Source: Daejeonella sp. JGW-45
GTDB taxonomy: Bacteria > Bacteroidota > Bacteroidia > Sphingobacteriales > Sphingobacteriaceae
Assembly (NCBI RefSeq): GCF_029360805.1
Contig: NZ_JARKNC010000001.1
Span: forward strand, 62,001-126,000
Direction: 5' to 3'
DNA: 64,000 nt
The position numbers were made by a program, and so were the translations under genes. Positions 8,825 through 18,279 of the stretch are shown here, piece by piece. The first letter of the stretch is position 1. Each line of letters begins with the position of its first letter. Below the pieces are notes generated by a model. The model saw only the letters and a list, made by a program, of their open reading frames with translations, did not search any database and was not told the origin of the DNA.

Positions 8825-9810
8825 TATTTATTATTATAATAAGTAAAATCCTTGTGTTTAATTTCTTGCTCTGGCAATGACTTGAAATATTCATAAGTGA
8901 TCTTCAAACCTTCAGCCCGGCCAACTTTCGGTTCCCACTCTAAAAGCTGCCTGGCCTTGCTGATATCCGGCCGCCGTTGTTTAGGATCATCGGTCGGCAG
9001 CTCTTTATATATCATCTTTTGCCTGGTGCCGGTAAGTTTGATAATCTCTTCGCCAAACTCACGAATTGTGATCTCATCGGGGTTACCAATATTTACCGGA
9101 AGCGCATAATCTGAAAATAACAAGCGATAAATACCTTCCACTAAGTCGTCAACATAGCAAAAAGAGCGTGTTTGAGATCCATCGCCAAAAACTGTCAAAT
9201 CTTCTCCTCTCAGCGCCTGGCCTATAAACGCTGGCAGAACCCTTCCGTCATTCAATCGCATGCGTGGCCCGTAAGTATTAAAGATCCTCACTATGCGCGT
9301 TTCAAGGCCATGAAATGTGTGGTATGCCATCGTCATCGCCTCCTGAAATCTTTTCGCTTCGTCATAGACGCCTCTGGGACCGACTGGATTGACATTCCCC
9401 CAATATTCTTCCGGTTGAGGATTAACGGTGGGATCACCATAGACTTCAGAGGTCGAAGCGATCAAGATCCTGGATTTCTTGGATCTGGCCAATCCCAGCA
9501 AATTATGTATTCCCAGGGAGCCGACCTTCAGGGTCTGAATAGGAATTTTCAAATAATCAATTGGACTTGCGGGAGAAGCAAAGTGAAGGATATAATCTAA
9601 CGGCCCGGCAACAAATACGAACTTCGAAACGTCATGATTATAAAATTCGAAGTTTTCAAGCGAGAACAAATGTTCAATATTGCGAAGGTCGCCTGTGATC
9701 AGATTGTCCATTCCGATCACATAAAAACCTTCCCTGATAAAACGATCGCATAAATGAGATCCCAGGAAGCCGGCAGCACCGGTAATCAATATGCGTTTCC
9801 CTGGTTTCAT
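8824..9810 (-). CDS. UDP-glucuronate decarboxylase (UDP-xylose synthase type)
   Basis: 328-residue extended SDR that decarboxylates UDP-glucuronate to UDP-xylose. GAAGFLG lies at 11-17, TSEVYGDP at 120-127 and YDEAKR gives Tyr149/Lys153. [14 protein letters not shown] and the [10 protein letters not shown] segment are characteristic of this family. The substrate UDP-glucuronate is made by the gene immediately upstream (ugd), with which it overlaps by 4 nt (ATGA), so the pair forms a UDP-glucose to UDP-glucuronate to UDP-xylose route. A dTDP-sugar dehydratase is less likely because the TDE triad is replaced by TSE. Confidence 0.93.
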   Translation of the reverse strand: MKPGKRILITGAAGFLGSHLCDRFIREGFYVIGMDNLITGDLRNIEHLFSLENFEFYNHDVSKFVFVAGPLDYILHFASPASPIDYLKIPIQTLKVGSLGIHNLLGLARSKKSRILIASTSEVYGDPTVNPQPEEYWGNVNPVGPRGVYDEAKRFQEAMTMAYHTFHGLETRIVRIFNTYGPRMRLNDGRVLPAFIGQALRGEDLTVFGDGSQTRSFCYVDDLVEGIYRLLFSDYALPVNIGNPDEITIREFGEEIIKLTGTRQKMIYKELPTDDPKQRRPDISKARQLLEWEPKVGRAEGLKITYEYFKSLPEQEIKHKDFTYYNNK

Positions 9811-11120
9811 TTGTCAATAGTTTTCCGGCCTATACTGTTATAATAATAACCACAATCAATCATCTTCTGAAGATCATATAAGTTTCGCCCGTCAAATATG
9901 ACCCGGCTTTTCATAAGTGAACTCATCCGGTCGAAATCCGGTGTTCTGAATACAGACCATTCAGTAACAATTATCAATGCATCGGCATCTTTTAGAACAT
10001 CGTACTGATTTTGTCCATAGTTGATCGTGTCGCCCTGAATCTTTCGTACATTCTCCATAGCTTCCGGGTCAAATACACTGAGGATTGCACCCTCTTTAAG
10101 CAGTTCCCCGATAATATACAAAGCCGGGGCTTCCCGGATATCATCGGTTTCAGGCTTGAATGCCAGTCCCCAAATCGCGATCTTCTTCCCCTTTATCTCA
10201 TTGTTGTAATATTTCCTCATCTTCTCAACCAGGAGAGTCTTCTGCGAATCGTTAACATTCATCACTGATTCCAGAATCTTAAAATCATAGTTATTTTCTT
10301 TAGCCGACCTGGCTAAAGCCTGAACATCTTTTGGGAAACAGCTCCCTCCGTAACCAACTCCCGGGAAAAGAAACCTTTTCCCAATTCTCTCGTCGGAACC
10401 GATCCCCCGCCGCACTGCGTCCACATCAGCGCCTACCAACTCACAGAGGTTAGCTATTTCATTCATGAACGTGATCTTAGTAGCTAAAAAGGAGTTAGCG
10501 GCATATTTCGTCAATTCCGACGAGCGGGTATCCATAAATATGATTGGATTACCTTGCCTCACGTATGGTCCGTACAACTCAGTCATAAGTTTCTGAGCGG
10601 TGGGGCTATCGGTACCAACCACAACCCGGTCCGGCTTCATAAAATCGTCTACGGCAACCCCTTCACGAAGAAATTCAGGATTTGAGACAACATCCACTTC
10701 TATTGCGGAATTTTCCTTGAAAACTTTAACAACCTTATCCGCCGTTCCGACCGGTACGGTTGATTTAGTTACGATAACCTTATAGTCTTTAATCAGCCCG
10801 GCTATATCTTTCGATGCTCCAAGAACATAACTCAGATCCGCAGCACCATCCCCATCAGGTGGAGTAGGAAGTGCAAGGAAAATGACTTTAGCATCTTCTA
10901 CAGCATCGGCCAGCTTGGTGGTGAAGCTTAATCGCCCCTGCTCGATATTCCTGTGAAACAATAAGTCAAGGCCAGGTTCATAGATGGGCAATTTATATGC
11001 CTTCATCATCTTCACCTTTTCTTCGTTTATATCAACGCAAACAACCGAATTACCCGTTTCAGCCAGGCAGGTGCCTGTTACTAAACCAACATACCCGGTA
11101 CCAACTACAGCGATCTTCAT
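9807..11120 (-). CDS. ugd: UDP-glucose 6-dehydrogenase
   Basis: 437-residue enzyme that oxidises UDP-glucose to UDP-glucuronate with two NAD+. The N-terminal Rossmann fold has GTGYVG at 7-12. The catalytic cysteine is Cys261 in [10 protein letters not shown], and Lys205 ([10 protein letters not shown]) fits the family lysine. A C-terminal UDP-binding domain ([17 protein letters not shown]) is complete. It is the first gene of the four-gene minus-strand nucleotide-sugar operon and is divergent from Kdo transferase across a 65-bp spacer holding a palindrome. Confidence 0.96.
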   Translation of the reverse strand: MKIAVVGTGYVGLVTGTCLAETGNSVVCVDINEEKVKMMKAYKLPIYEPGLDLLFHRNIEQGRLSFTTKLADAVEDAKVIFLALPTPPDGDGAADLSYVLGASKDIAGLIKDYKVIVTKSTVPVGTADKVVKVFKENSAIEVDVVSNPEFLREGVAVDDFMKPDRVVVGTDSPTAQKLMTELYGPYVRQGNPIIFMDTRSSELTKYAANSFLATKITFMNEIANLCELVGADVDAVRRGIGSDERIGKRFLFPGVGYGGSCFPKDVQALARSAKENNYDFKILESVMNVNDSQKTLLVEKMRKYYNNEIKGKKIAIWGLAFKPETDDIREAPALYIIGELLKEGAILSVFDPEAMENVRKIQGDTINYGQNQYDVLKDADALIIVTEWSVFRTPDFDRMSSLMKSRVIFDGRNLYDLQKMIDCGYYYNSIGRKTIDK

Positions 11121-11152
11121 TTATATTTTAATCTCTAATAAAGTATTTAACC

Positions 11153-11169
11153 TATCTTCGACGAAGATA
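11153..11169. promoter_or_regulatory. Palindrome between ugd and waaA
   Basis: TATCTTCG-A-CGAAGATA, 8-bp arms about a single central base. Each arm is a near match (7 of 8) to the -7 consensus TAnnTTTG on its own strand, so it could serve both divergent genes or act as an operator. No regulator can be named. Confidence 0.4.
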
Positions 11170-11185
11170 AGAATTAAGTTTCAAA

Positions 11186-12418
11186 ATGCTTTTTTTGTAC
11201 GATTTAGGTGTTCATGTATATCGCTTTGTTATCGGATTGGCATCCTTAAAAAACAAAAAAGCGGCAGCATGGATTAACGGGAGGAAAGATCTTTTATACC
11301 ATATCGGGAATCAATTACCGGCTCACGAAAATCGTGTATGGTTTCATTTCGCGTCCCTCGGTGAATTTGAACAGGGGAGACCGGTGTTGGAAGGAATAAA
11401 AATAAAACATCCGGGAATCTCTATAGTAATCACTTTTTTCTCGCCCTCCGGCTATGAGGTCAGGAAGGATTACAAACTTGCTGAGCACGTATTTTACCTC
11501 CCCTTAGACACGCAAAAAAATGCCAGTGAATTTATCACGTTAATAAATCCTGCATTTGCTGTTTTTACAAAATATGAATATTGGTATCATTACTTTGCAG
11601 AACTTCAGCAAAAAGAGATCCCCCTATTTATCGTTTCGGGCATTTTCAGGAAGAATCAGCCTTTCTTCAAATGGTACGGGAGCCTGCATCGCAGAATGCT
11701 TCACATGGTTTCACATTTCTTTGTCCAGAATGAAGCAAGTAAAGAGCTTCTAAACACGCTGGGATTAACAAATGTTACTGTAACCGGAGACACGCGTTTC
11801 GACAGGGTAGTGAAAAATTCGAACCAGCCGGTACCTGTACCGGAGGTGGGCAAATTTTGCAGGAATAAAAAGACGTTCATCGCTGGCAGCACCTGGCCGG
11901 AAGATGAGGCTTTGCTAGCCTCGCTGACTGCGGATAATCCTGATTGGAAATTTATTGTCGCACCTCACGAAACCCACAATGAACATATCCTCCAGGTAGA
12001 AAAAATATTCCCAAATTCGGTTAAACTATCGGAAATTAAAACGCATGACACGAACAAACAAGTTCTTATAGTTGATAGTATAGGATTGTTGTCCAATCTT
12101 TATCAATATGGCGATATAGCCTATATTGGCGGAGGGTTTGGCGTTGGGATTCATAATACCCAGGAAGCGGCAGCTTTTGGCTTACCCGTAATCTTCGGAC
12201 CTAATTTCAACAAATTTCAGGAAGCTGTAGACATGATAGAGCTCGGTTCGGCCTTTTCCATACAAAACTCAGCGGATCTCTTAAAACGTATGCAATATTT
12301 AACCGACGATGGCGTCAGGCTAAAAGCAGGCCGGATAGCTAAAGATTATATCCTAAAAAATGCAGGTGCTACGGATATTATTCTTGAGCACCTCGAAAAT
12401 AAAGGATTCTTCCGCTAA
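11186..12418 (+). CDS. waaA: 3-deoxy-D-manno-octulosonic acid (Kdo) transferase
   Basis: 410-residue membrane-associated GT30 glycosyltransferase adding Kdo to lipid A precursor, an essential LPS step. An N-terminal hydrophobic anchor is followed by the conserved FASLGEFEQGRP with the catalytic Glu60. The C-terminal nucleotide-binding half has GSTWPEDE, YIGGGFG and the FGPNFNKFQEA segment. It converges on hemH with a 4-nt overlap of the coding ends. Its presence marks an LPS outer membrane. Confidence 0.95.
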   Translation: MLFLYDLGVHVYRFVIGLASLKNKKAAAWINGRKDLLYHIGNQLPAHENRVWFHFASLGEFEQGRPVLEGIKIKHPGISIVITFFSPSGYEVRKDYKLAEHVFYLPLDTQKNASEFITLINPAFAVFTKYEYWYHYFAELQQKEIPLFIVSGIFRKNQPFFKWYGSLHRRMLHMVSHFFVQNEASKELLNTLGLTNVTVTGDTRFDRVVKNSNQPVPVPEVGKFCRNKKTFIAGSTWPEDEALLASLTADNPDWKFIVAPHETHNEHILQVEKIFPNSVKLSEIKTHDTNKQVLIVDSIGLLSNLYQYGDIAYIGGGFGVGIHNTQEAAAFGLPVIFGPNFNKFQEAVDMIELGSAFSIQNSADLLKRMQYLTDDGVRLKAGRIAKDYILKNAGATDIILEHLENKGFFR

Positions 12419-13428
12419 GACTTCGCCATCCGGGCAAGAGCCTCTATCCAAAGTGGGTGCTCGTTGAGACTCTCAACCAGTTGAACATGCTCTCCGCCCA
12501 TTTCCTTGAATTCCTCATGATACTCAACCGTTATCTCGTATAACGTCTCAAGACAGTCAGCTACAAAAGCCGGACTAAATACGAGAAGCCTCTTTTTCCC
12601 TTCGGAAGCAAGTTTCTTAAGAACATCAGTTGTATAGGGTTGAACCCATGGCTCTTTACCCAAACGGGATTGAAAGCAGATAGAGTAATTGTCTTTTGAA
12701 ATATTAAGCTTTTCGGCGATCAGCCGGGCTGTTTCGTTGGATTGCGCCAGATAGCTAAATTGATTGGCATCTGTGAGTTCAAAGCTGAGGCTTTCTTCCC
12801 TGCTCTCATTTTTAGGCGGGTATGTCGATTTCACGATCTGCCGCTCAGGCAGGCCATGAAAGCTAAAAAGTATGTGATCATAGGTTTCCGGCTGATACTT
12901 CTTCCCATTTTCAGCAAACACCCTAATCATTAATTCATCATCATAGAACGAATTAATAAAAGATATTGGAGGGATCGTAGGCCATTTTGCTACTATCTCC
13001 ATTATCTTCTGAATAACAGATCCAGTACTTGCTGAAGCATACTGCGGGAACAAGGGCAGCACTTTTATGCTGGATACCCCCGATGCTTTTAAACGTTCGA
13101 GCGCCGATGATATAGAAGGATTCTGATAACGCATCGCTAATTCAACCTGGTATTCGTCCCCGAGCTTTTCCTGTAGTAAAACCTGCTGCCGAACACTGTA
13201 ATACAAAAGCGGCGAGCCGTTCTCATCCCATATCTCTTTGTAAAGCTTAGCGGTTTTTGGACTCCTAAAAGGAACGATTAAACCCCTTACCAAAAGTGTT
13301 CTGTTAAAGGCGGGAATATCGATCACCCGCTCGTCCATTAGAAATTCGTCGAGGTATTTTCTCACATCTGCAGTCGACGGACTATCGGGTGTGCCTAAAT
13401 TAACAAGTAAAACGCCTTTTTTATTCAT
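12415..13428 (-). CDS. hemH: Ferrochelatase
   Basis: 337-residue enzyme of haem synthesis. The family signature SFHGLPER places the metal-binding His at 191; NLGTPDSP at the N-terminus and FSPAFVADCLETLYE near the C-terminus (with the catalytic Glu) are conserved. It inserts Fe2+ into porphyrin (proto- or coproporphyrin cannot be distinguished). No other haem gene is adjacent. A -7-like box lies just upstream on the minus strand at 13445-13452. Confidence 0.95.
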   Translation of the reverse strand: MNKKGVLLVNLGTPDSPSTADVRKYLDEFLMDERVIDIPAFNRTLLVRGLIVPFRSPKTAKLYKEIWDENGSPLLYYSVRQQVLLQEKLGDEYQVELAMRYQNPSISSALERLKASGVSSIKVLPLFPQYASASTGSVIQKIMEIVAKWPTIPPISFINSFYDDELMIRVFAENGKKYQPETYDHILFSFHGLPERQIVKSTYPPKNESREESLSFELTDANQFSYLAQSNETARLIAEKLNISKDNYSICFQSRLGKEPWVQPYTTDVLKKLASEGKKRLLVFSPAFVADCLETLYEITVEYHEEFKEMGGEHVQLVESLNEHPLWIEALARMAKS

Positions 13429-13444
13429 ATGCTTTAAAGAACGC

Positions 13445-13452
13445 CAAAGATA
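13445..13452 (-). promoter_or_regulatory. Candidate -7 box for hemH
   Basis: On the minus strand it reads TATCTTTG, a perfect TAnnTTTG match ending about 17 nt before the hemH start. The -33 region is weak. Confidence 0.45.
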
Positions 13453-13592
13453 GTCTTGACAGCTTTCATAAAGAAATCCTTCCTCCGATTTGACTTTATA
13501 AAAACAATCTATCTTTTAGCTATTTGTAACAAACGTTCAGCGCCCCTCTGGCGAGAAGGCCGGTGTAAACTATAAATAAGATCAAAATTTAG

Positions 13593-14450
13593 TTAAAAAG
13601 ACTCAAGGGCGTTTTTGACCTGTGTCATCAGCCACATTGGAGTAGATGTAGCGCCGCATATACCTATTTTATCGCCGGGACTGAACATTTCCTTATTTAT
13701 TTCATTCTCGTTGGATACAAAATAAGTGTTAGGGTTATATTGTTTGCAAACTTCATAAAGAACCTTACCATTCGAGGATTTCTTACCCGAAACGAATACT
13801 ATATGATCGTAGTTAACAACGAACTTTCTTAGATCTTCGTCTCTGTTCGAAACCTGCCTGCATATCGTGTCGTTAGCTTTAATATCGTAGCCGCGTTTTA
13901 TGAGCTCATCTTTAATCTGATAAAATTTGGCAGTACTCTTTGTGGTTTGACTGTATAAAGTAAATTTATGAGGAAGATCTACATCTTCCAGCTCTGCAAT
14001 ATCCTGGAATACTATCGCTTCGTTGTTAGTCTGCCCCTGAAGGCCGATCACTTCAGCGTGACCATGTTTGCCAAATATTAAAACCTTTTCCTTATTATCA
14101 TGAGTGTTTTTTATGCGATTCTGCAGCTTGAGGACAACAGGACAGGAAGCGTCTATAAGGGTAATATTATTTTCAAGTGCTATTTTATATGTATCAGGTG
14201 CCTCGCCGTGCGCCCGGATCAGCACCTTTTCGTTTCGTATGTTTGCCAGGTCCTGATGGCTAATAATTTTAAGTCCCTTTTGCTTTAAGCGGGCCACCTC
14301 ATCATCATTATGAACGATATCTCCAAGACAATATAAATAACCATCTTCTGCGAGGATCTCTTCGGCCATATCAATGGCATAAACCACGCCGAAACAAAAT
14401 CCGGAATCCTGATCTATGGTAACATTGAGGTTCAATTTCATTTCATGCAT
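13593..14450 (-). CDS. ispH: 4-hydroxy-3-methylbut-2-enyl diphosphate reductase
   Basis: 285-residue [4Fe-4S] enzyme, last step of the MEP isoprenoid pathway, producing IPP and DMAPP. The three cluster cysteines are Cys19 (SGFCFGV), Cys103 (DASCPVV) and Cys197 (DTICRQV); conserved histidines lie at 48 (VHND), 81 (RAHG) and 131. Start is the ATG at 14450, with another in-frame ATG at 14441. A minus-strand TATTTTTG box sits just upstream. The neighbouring carotenoid-type glycosyltransferase is also linked to isoprenoids. Confidence 0.96.
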   Translation of the reverse strand: MHEMKLNLNVTIDQDSGFCFGVVYAIDMAEEILAEDGYLYCLGDIVHNDDEVARLKQKGLKIISHQDLANIRNEKVLIRAHGEAPDTYKIALENNITLIDASCPVVLKLQNRIKNTHDNKEKVLIFGKHGHAEVIGLQGQTNNEAIVFQDIAELEDVDLPHKFTLYSQTTKSTAKFYQIKDELIKRGYDIKANDTICRQVSNRDEDLRKFVVNYDHIVFVSGKKSSNGKVLYEVCKQYNPNTYFVSNENEINKEMFSPGDKIGICGATSTPMWLMTQVKNALESF

Positions 14451-14473
14451 CTCCCTGACTATAAAGAACCCAG

Positions 14474-14481
14474 CAAAAATA
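14474..14481 (-). promoter_or_regulatory. Candidate -7 box for ispH
   Basis: TATTTTTG on the minus strand, ending about 23 nt before the ispH start; no convincing -33 element. Confidence 0.4.
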
Positions 14482-14508
14482 CGAAAATCTTTTCAGGTGC
14501 CTATTAAA

Positions 14509-15600
14509 TCAGTTCTTTATCGTTCTGCCTTTCCAGGCAGGTATTTTAGTGAAATAGTTGTTTACCGATACCACGGCGAGGAATATCATTAAAGCCATTT
14601 GAATAGGGTGCAGTAGTATGTTTAACCATACATTCTGGCCAGACATCAATGAAATCATAACCCGGCTTAAGACTATCAGTGATAAAGCAAAGAATAAAAG
14701 CTCAGCACTCAAAATATAAGCTATAGCTAAGGGGCCCAGGATTACAAGAAACAAGTACAGGAACAGTCCGATTACATTATTGTTAAAGCCAGCGAAAAAA
14801 TTCTTACTAAATCCCCTGAAAGCTTCACTGAAGTTTCTATATGTGCGGTAGAAAATATATCGGTTAGCCAGCAACGTTTCGCCCCTCAAACCAGAGGCTT
14901 TCAACAGCTTCATAATCTCAATATCTTCCACAACCCTTTCCCTGACAAGCTCATGCCATTGATTTTCTTGATAAGAGCTGGTACTAAAGAGCATAAACTG
15001 CCCACTCGCAGTTGAGAAGGCAGGACTTTTCGATAACCTGACAAGCCTTAACGGGAGCAAATTCAGAAGGATAAAATGAATTAACGGCACGATAACTCGC
15101 TCTCCCCATGAAATCATCAACTGATTTGCAAACAAGCTTAACAGATCCAGCCGGTAGAACTTCATCCTATGGATCGAATTGTTAATAAGGCCGTCATTGA
15201 CTATCCCATCCGCATCAAGAAACATTAAAAACGCCCCCCGCGCGTGTTCGGCTAGTTGATAACAGGCATAATTTTTTCCCTGCCATCCCGCAGGAATGTC
15301 TTTGCCTGAAACAACTCTGAACCTCTTATCTCCTTCGCAGAATTTCCGGCAAACTGCCAGAGTTTCATCAGTAGAATGATCATCAAGTATAATCACTTCA
15401 TAATTACTATACTCCTGCCCGCGGATTGACTGCAAAAGGTCTAAAATATTGCGCTCCTTGTTTCTGGCCGGTATAAGAATGGAGACAAATTCATCATAGG
15501 AACGAGGAGCGATTGTAAGCTTTGGGTTTGATATGAAATTAAAAAGCGTCACGGTAAACCGCAATATCATGAAAAGGAAGATAAAGTAGATTAGTATCAT
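14509..15600 (-). CDS. Membrane glycosyltransferase family 2 protein (CrtQ-like)
   Basis: 363-residue GT-A glycosyltransferase. An N-terminal membrane helix (1-20) precedes the GT2 core: SILIPARNKERN, IILDDHSTDET and the metal-binding DADG. The segment PAGWQGKNYACYQLA is typical of GT2 members acting on carotenoid or other polyisoprenoid acceptors. Three or four C-terminal helices (about 275-350) anchor it. The acceptor is not proven; location beside ispH fits but does not establish a carotenoid role. It is 20 nt downstream of the carboxypeptidase gene. Confidence 0.8.
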   Translation of the reverse strand: MILIYFIFLFMILRFTVTLFNFISNPKLTIAPRSYDEFVSILIPARNKERNILDLLQSIRGQEYSNYEVIILDDHSTDETLAVCRKFCEGDKRFRVVSGKDIPAGWQGKNYACYQLAEHARGAFLMFLDADGIVNDGLINNSIHRMKFYRLDLLSLFANQLMISWGERVIVPLIHFILLNLLPLRLVRLSKSPAFSTASGQFMLFSTSSYQENQWHELVRERVVEDIEIMKLLKASGLRGETLLANRYIFYRTYRNFSEAFRGFSKNFFAGFNNNVIGLFLYLFLVILGPLAIAYILSAELLFFALSLIVLSRVMISLMSGQNVWLNILLHPIQMALMIFLAVVSVNNYFTKIPAWKGRTIKN

Positions 15601-15620
15601 AAAATGGCCAGATATATCGG

Positions 15621-17027
15621 CTACTTCAAAACATCAAGCACACTAAACAGCTTTTGCCGTGTAGCGGAGCTGCTGCCACTATAATTGTTAACGATAAATG
15701 AAAAAACCAATGGGGTACCGTTGGAACTTGTCTGATATCCAGCGTACGCTACAACATCGGCAATGCTCCCGCTTTTCATTTTCATATTATTGTAAACCGG
15801 CAGACTTTCATAAAAACTGTTAAACCAAGGTTCGCGCTTAAGTGACTGCAATATCTGAGCCATCGACAAGGTTGTGATCCGGTTAGAGGGAGAAAGGCCG
15901 CTACCATCATAAATATTCATGGCATTTTTATCAATGCCGATCTTTTTACTCCAAAAATCTTTAATTATATCGACTCCTTCGGGTATCGTGATCTCCTTTC
16001 CTTGTTTCCAAGCCATAGTCTTAACCAGGTGCTCACCAAAAAGATTAATGCTCTTTTGATTAAACCAATACACAATCTTCTCGAGACTTGGCGATGTATA
16101 GATGTCCAGTATGCGGGCAGCAGGCTGGAAATCGAGCTTTTCTTTACTCAGTTCTCTCGCAGTACTGACGGCCTCTGCAAATATCCCTGAGGCTTTTAAT
16201 TTATTAAACAGACTATGAGCCAGATCCAGTGCAGGGTCCGGTACAGATGCTGAAATAACTTTTTTAAGGTCTAAACCGTAAGTACCCCGCAAATAAACCA
16301 CGTTCGAGTAAGGCGCAGAATATGCGTACACATTATCCCCGGTTCCGGGACGCGCTGTTGTTACTTCGTTAACTATCTTCAAATAGCGCATGTCGGGCTC
16401 AGTGCGTATTAGCTCGGCGGGTTCGCCAACTCTTCCCGCCTTGAAGATCAGGTCAAATTGATTTTCCCTCCAGGTAAGCGTTGAAGGGCCAGCACCATAA
16501 TAGTTACCGATATCCTGCCATGTCCACCCCCCGGGTAATGTCTGTGTTCCGAACAATCTGTCATCTGATATAATGCGCCCAGCTACTTTCTTTATTCCCG
16601 CGTTCTGTATCGCGTCTGCCCATCGTTGCAACATTTTTTCGCTTTTTGTCTGCTCGTATCGTTCGCTTCCCAGACTGGGGTCGCCACTGCCCGTAATTAT
16701 TATATCCCCATAAAGAATCCCATCCGCGGCGATGGAACCTGTATATCCTAATGTTGTTTCCCAGATGAAATCTTTTCCAAGTAAGTGATAAGCAGTTGCT
16801 GCTGTAACCGTCTTAAGAGTAGATGCCGATGCCAGTCCTGTATTCCCATTTTTTGAAAATATTATTTCACCGGTTTCGCCATTCACTACGGTAAGGGAAG
16901 CTGTGCCAAATGCCATCTGACTATCCGATTCGAATTTGCGGAATGCATTTTCAATTCGCTGCTGGAGAGATTGAGCTGCCACGGTGCAGACTTTCAGAAT
17001 CAGGAACAAGGAAAAGATATACTTCAT
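15621..17027 (-). CDS. dacB: D-alanyl-D-alanine carboxypeptidase/endopeptidase, PBP4 (S13) family
   Basis: 468-residue exported low-molecular-mass penicillin-binding protein trimming peptidoglycan in the periplasm. A signal peptide (1-19, ending VAAQ) is clear. The active-site SxxK is Ser69-Thr-Leu-Lys72. A large insertion domain follows, then the YDGSGLSPSNR motif around 365 and the KSG triad (MKSGSIAD) near 420, replacing the commoner KTG. Length agrees with PBP4 (about 470). It probably shares a transcript with the downstream glycosyltransferase. Confidence 0.92.
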   Translation of the reverse strand: MKYIFSLFLILKVCTVAAQSLQQRIENAFRKFESDSQMAFGTASLTVVNGETGEIIFSKNGNTGLASASTLKTVTAATAYHLLGKDFIWETTLGYTGSIAADGILYGDIIITGSGDPSLGSERYEQTKSEKMLQRWADAIQNAGIKKVAGRIISDDRLFGTQTLPGGWTWQDIGNYYGAGPSTLTWRENQFDLIFKAGRVGEPAELIRTEPDMRYLKIVNEVTTARPGTGDNVYAYSAPYSNVVYLRGTYGLDLKKVISASVPDPALDLAHSLFNKLKASGIFAEAVSTARELSKEKLDFQPAARILDIYTSPSLEKIVYWFNQKSINLFGEHLVKTMAWKQGKEITIPEGVDIIKDFWSKKIGIDKNAMNIYDGSGLSPSNRITTLSMAQILQSLKREPWFNSFYESLPVYNNMKMKSGSIADVVAYAGYQTSSNGTPLVFSFIVNNYSGSSSATRQKLFSVLDVLK

Positions 17028-17081
17028 AAAATGTTATGCAATAAGTTTAAGGAGTAGACGCTAAGGGTAAAAATAGGCTAT

Positions 17082-18215
17082 TTATCTTTTTACGGACAAT
17101 AAATTTCCGATCATTATGCCGGTGCGCACTAAATTGGCTTCTGTGTTACTTATGGCTGTTACGAGGTTTGAGGGACGATGCCCGATGGGCACTAAAGCAT
17201 CGAAATATTTCTCTAATTCTCCGTGCCGGCGTAAAGGCAGGTTGCCTCCCACACCTATTACCGGGATATTTCTTTTTTTTGCCCGGAGTGCGACTGCATA
17301 GGGCGCTTTGCCCTGCAGGGTTTGTTCATCCAAACTGCCCTCTCCCGTGATAAGAAGATCGCATTTATCCAGTCTTTCATCGAATCCTGTAATCTTTAAA
17401 AGGTGCTCAGCGCCTTCAACCAAATCTGCATCGATAAAAGCGTGAAGCCCTGCGGCCGTGCCGCCAGCTGCCCCCCCGTGCTTCAGGACATCCATTCGTT
17501 TGCCATTTTGCTTAAAAATAAGCTCATTTAGCTTGAAAAGCACCCCTTCGAGCTTTGGCAGATCTTCATACTTCGCCCCTTTTTGCGGACCAAATACAGC
17601 AGCAGCTCCATCCGCACCAAGCAGAGGGTTGTCCACATCGCATAAAACCGTGATCTTACACCCAAGGATTCTCTCATCCAGGCTGGCCAAGTCGATCTTA
17701 TCCAGAACAGCAAGACTCTGCGGATCAGGCATTAAAGCCCTACCATCTTTATCTAAAAACCTTACACCCAGGGCGTTGAGCAGGCCGGCACCGCCATCAA
17801 CCGTCGCTGATCCACCCAATCCTAATATAATTTCGGTAACGCCCTTGTCAAGTGCGGCGATAATCATCTGGCCTGTACCAAAAGACGACGTCTTGAGCGG
17901 ATCCAATTCGTCCTCGCCCAACAGGCGCAAACCGGAAGCATCCGCCATTTCTATAACGGCTGTTTTACCTCCATTAATAAGACCAAACGACGATTCAATT
18001 TGTCTTCCCAAAGAATCTTTGACTTCAAGACCTACTCTTGTGCCGTTAAAGCGTTCGATGATAATAGCCGCGGTTCCATCTCCGCCATCTCCAATAGGAA
18101 AACATTCTGTAGTGCAGATCAGCGTCGAAGACATTAATCCCCTGCTTATGGCCTCGGCAACAGCACGGGCGTCAAGACTATTCTTAAAAGCGTTCGGAGC
18201 TATAAGTATATGCAT
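17082..18215 (-). CDS. Glycerate kinase
   Basis: 377-residue glycerate kinase of the GlxK/GarK family, phosphorylating D-glycerate (to 2- or 3-phosphoglycerate) with ATP. Conserved are IAPNAFKNSLDA at the N-terminus, GDGGDGTAA, the LGLGGSATVDGGAG loop and LLITGEGSLDEQT. Length is normal. It lies 64 nt after a 2-hydroxyacid dehydrogenase gene; together they could convert hydroxypyruvate or tartronate semialdehyde to phosphoglycerate (inference from pathway logic). Belongs to the putative ROK-controlled cluster. Confidence 0.93.
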   Translation of the reverse strand: MHILIAPNAFKNSLDARAVAEAISRGLMSSTLICTTECFPIGDGGDGTAAIIIERFNGTRVGLEVKDSLGRQIESSFGLINGGKTAVIEMADASGLRLLGEDELDPLKTSSFGTGQMIIAALDKGVTEIILGLGGSATVDGGAGLLNALGVRFLDKDGRALMPDPQSLAVLDKIDLASLDERILGCKITVLCDVDNPLLGADGAAAVFGPQKGAKYEDLPKLEGVLFKLNELIFKQNGKRMDVLKHGGAAGGTAAGLHAFIDADLVEGAEHLLKITGFDERLDKCDLLITGEGSLDEQTLQGKAPYAVALRAKKRNIPVIGVGGNLPLRRHGELEKYFDALVPIGHRPSNLVTAISNTEANLVRTGIMIGNLLSVKR

Positions 18216-18279
18216 TCAGCGTCTTTCAATAAATTTATCAACCAAGACCTAAATGTACAAATACTCGATTATGTGCAGC

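Noticed and set aside
6690-11185. Horizontally acquired O-antigen cluster
   Set aside because: The four sugar-nucleotide genes have no glycosyltransferase, flippase or polymerase next to them and their base composition looks like that of the neighbours.
14509-15600. Firm assignment of the GT2 gene as a carotenoid glycosyltransferase
   Set aside because: The only support is similarity in one segment and adjacency to ispH; no crt genes are in the window.
17458-18252. 264-codon plus-strand frame opposite glycerate kinase
   Set aside because: Long but fully antisense to a clear glycerate kinase; Pro/Ser-rich and without motifs.
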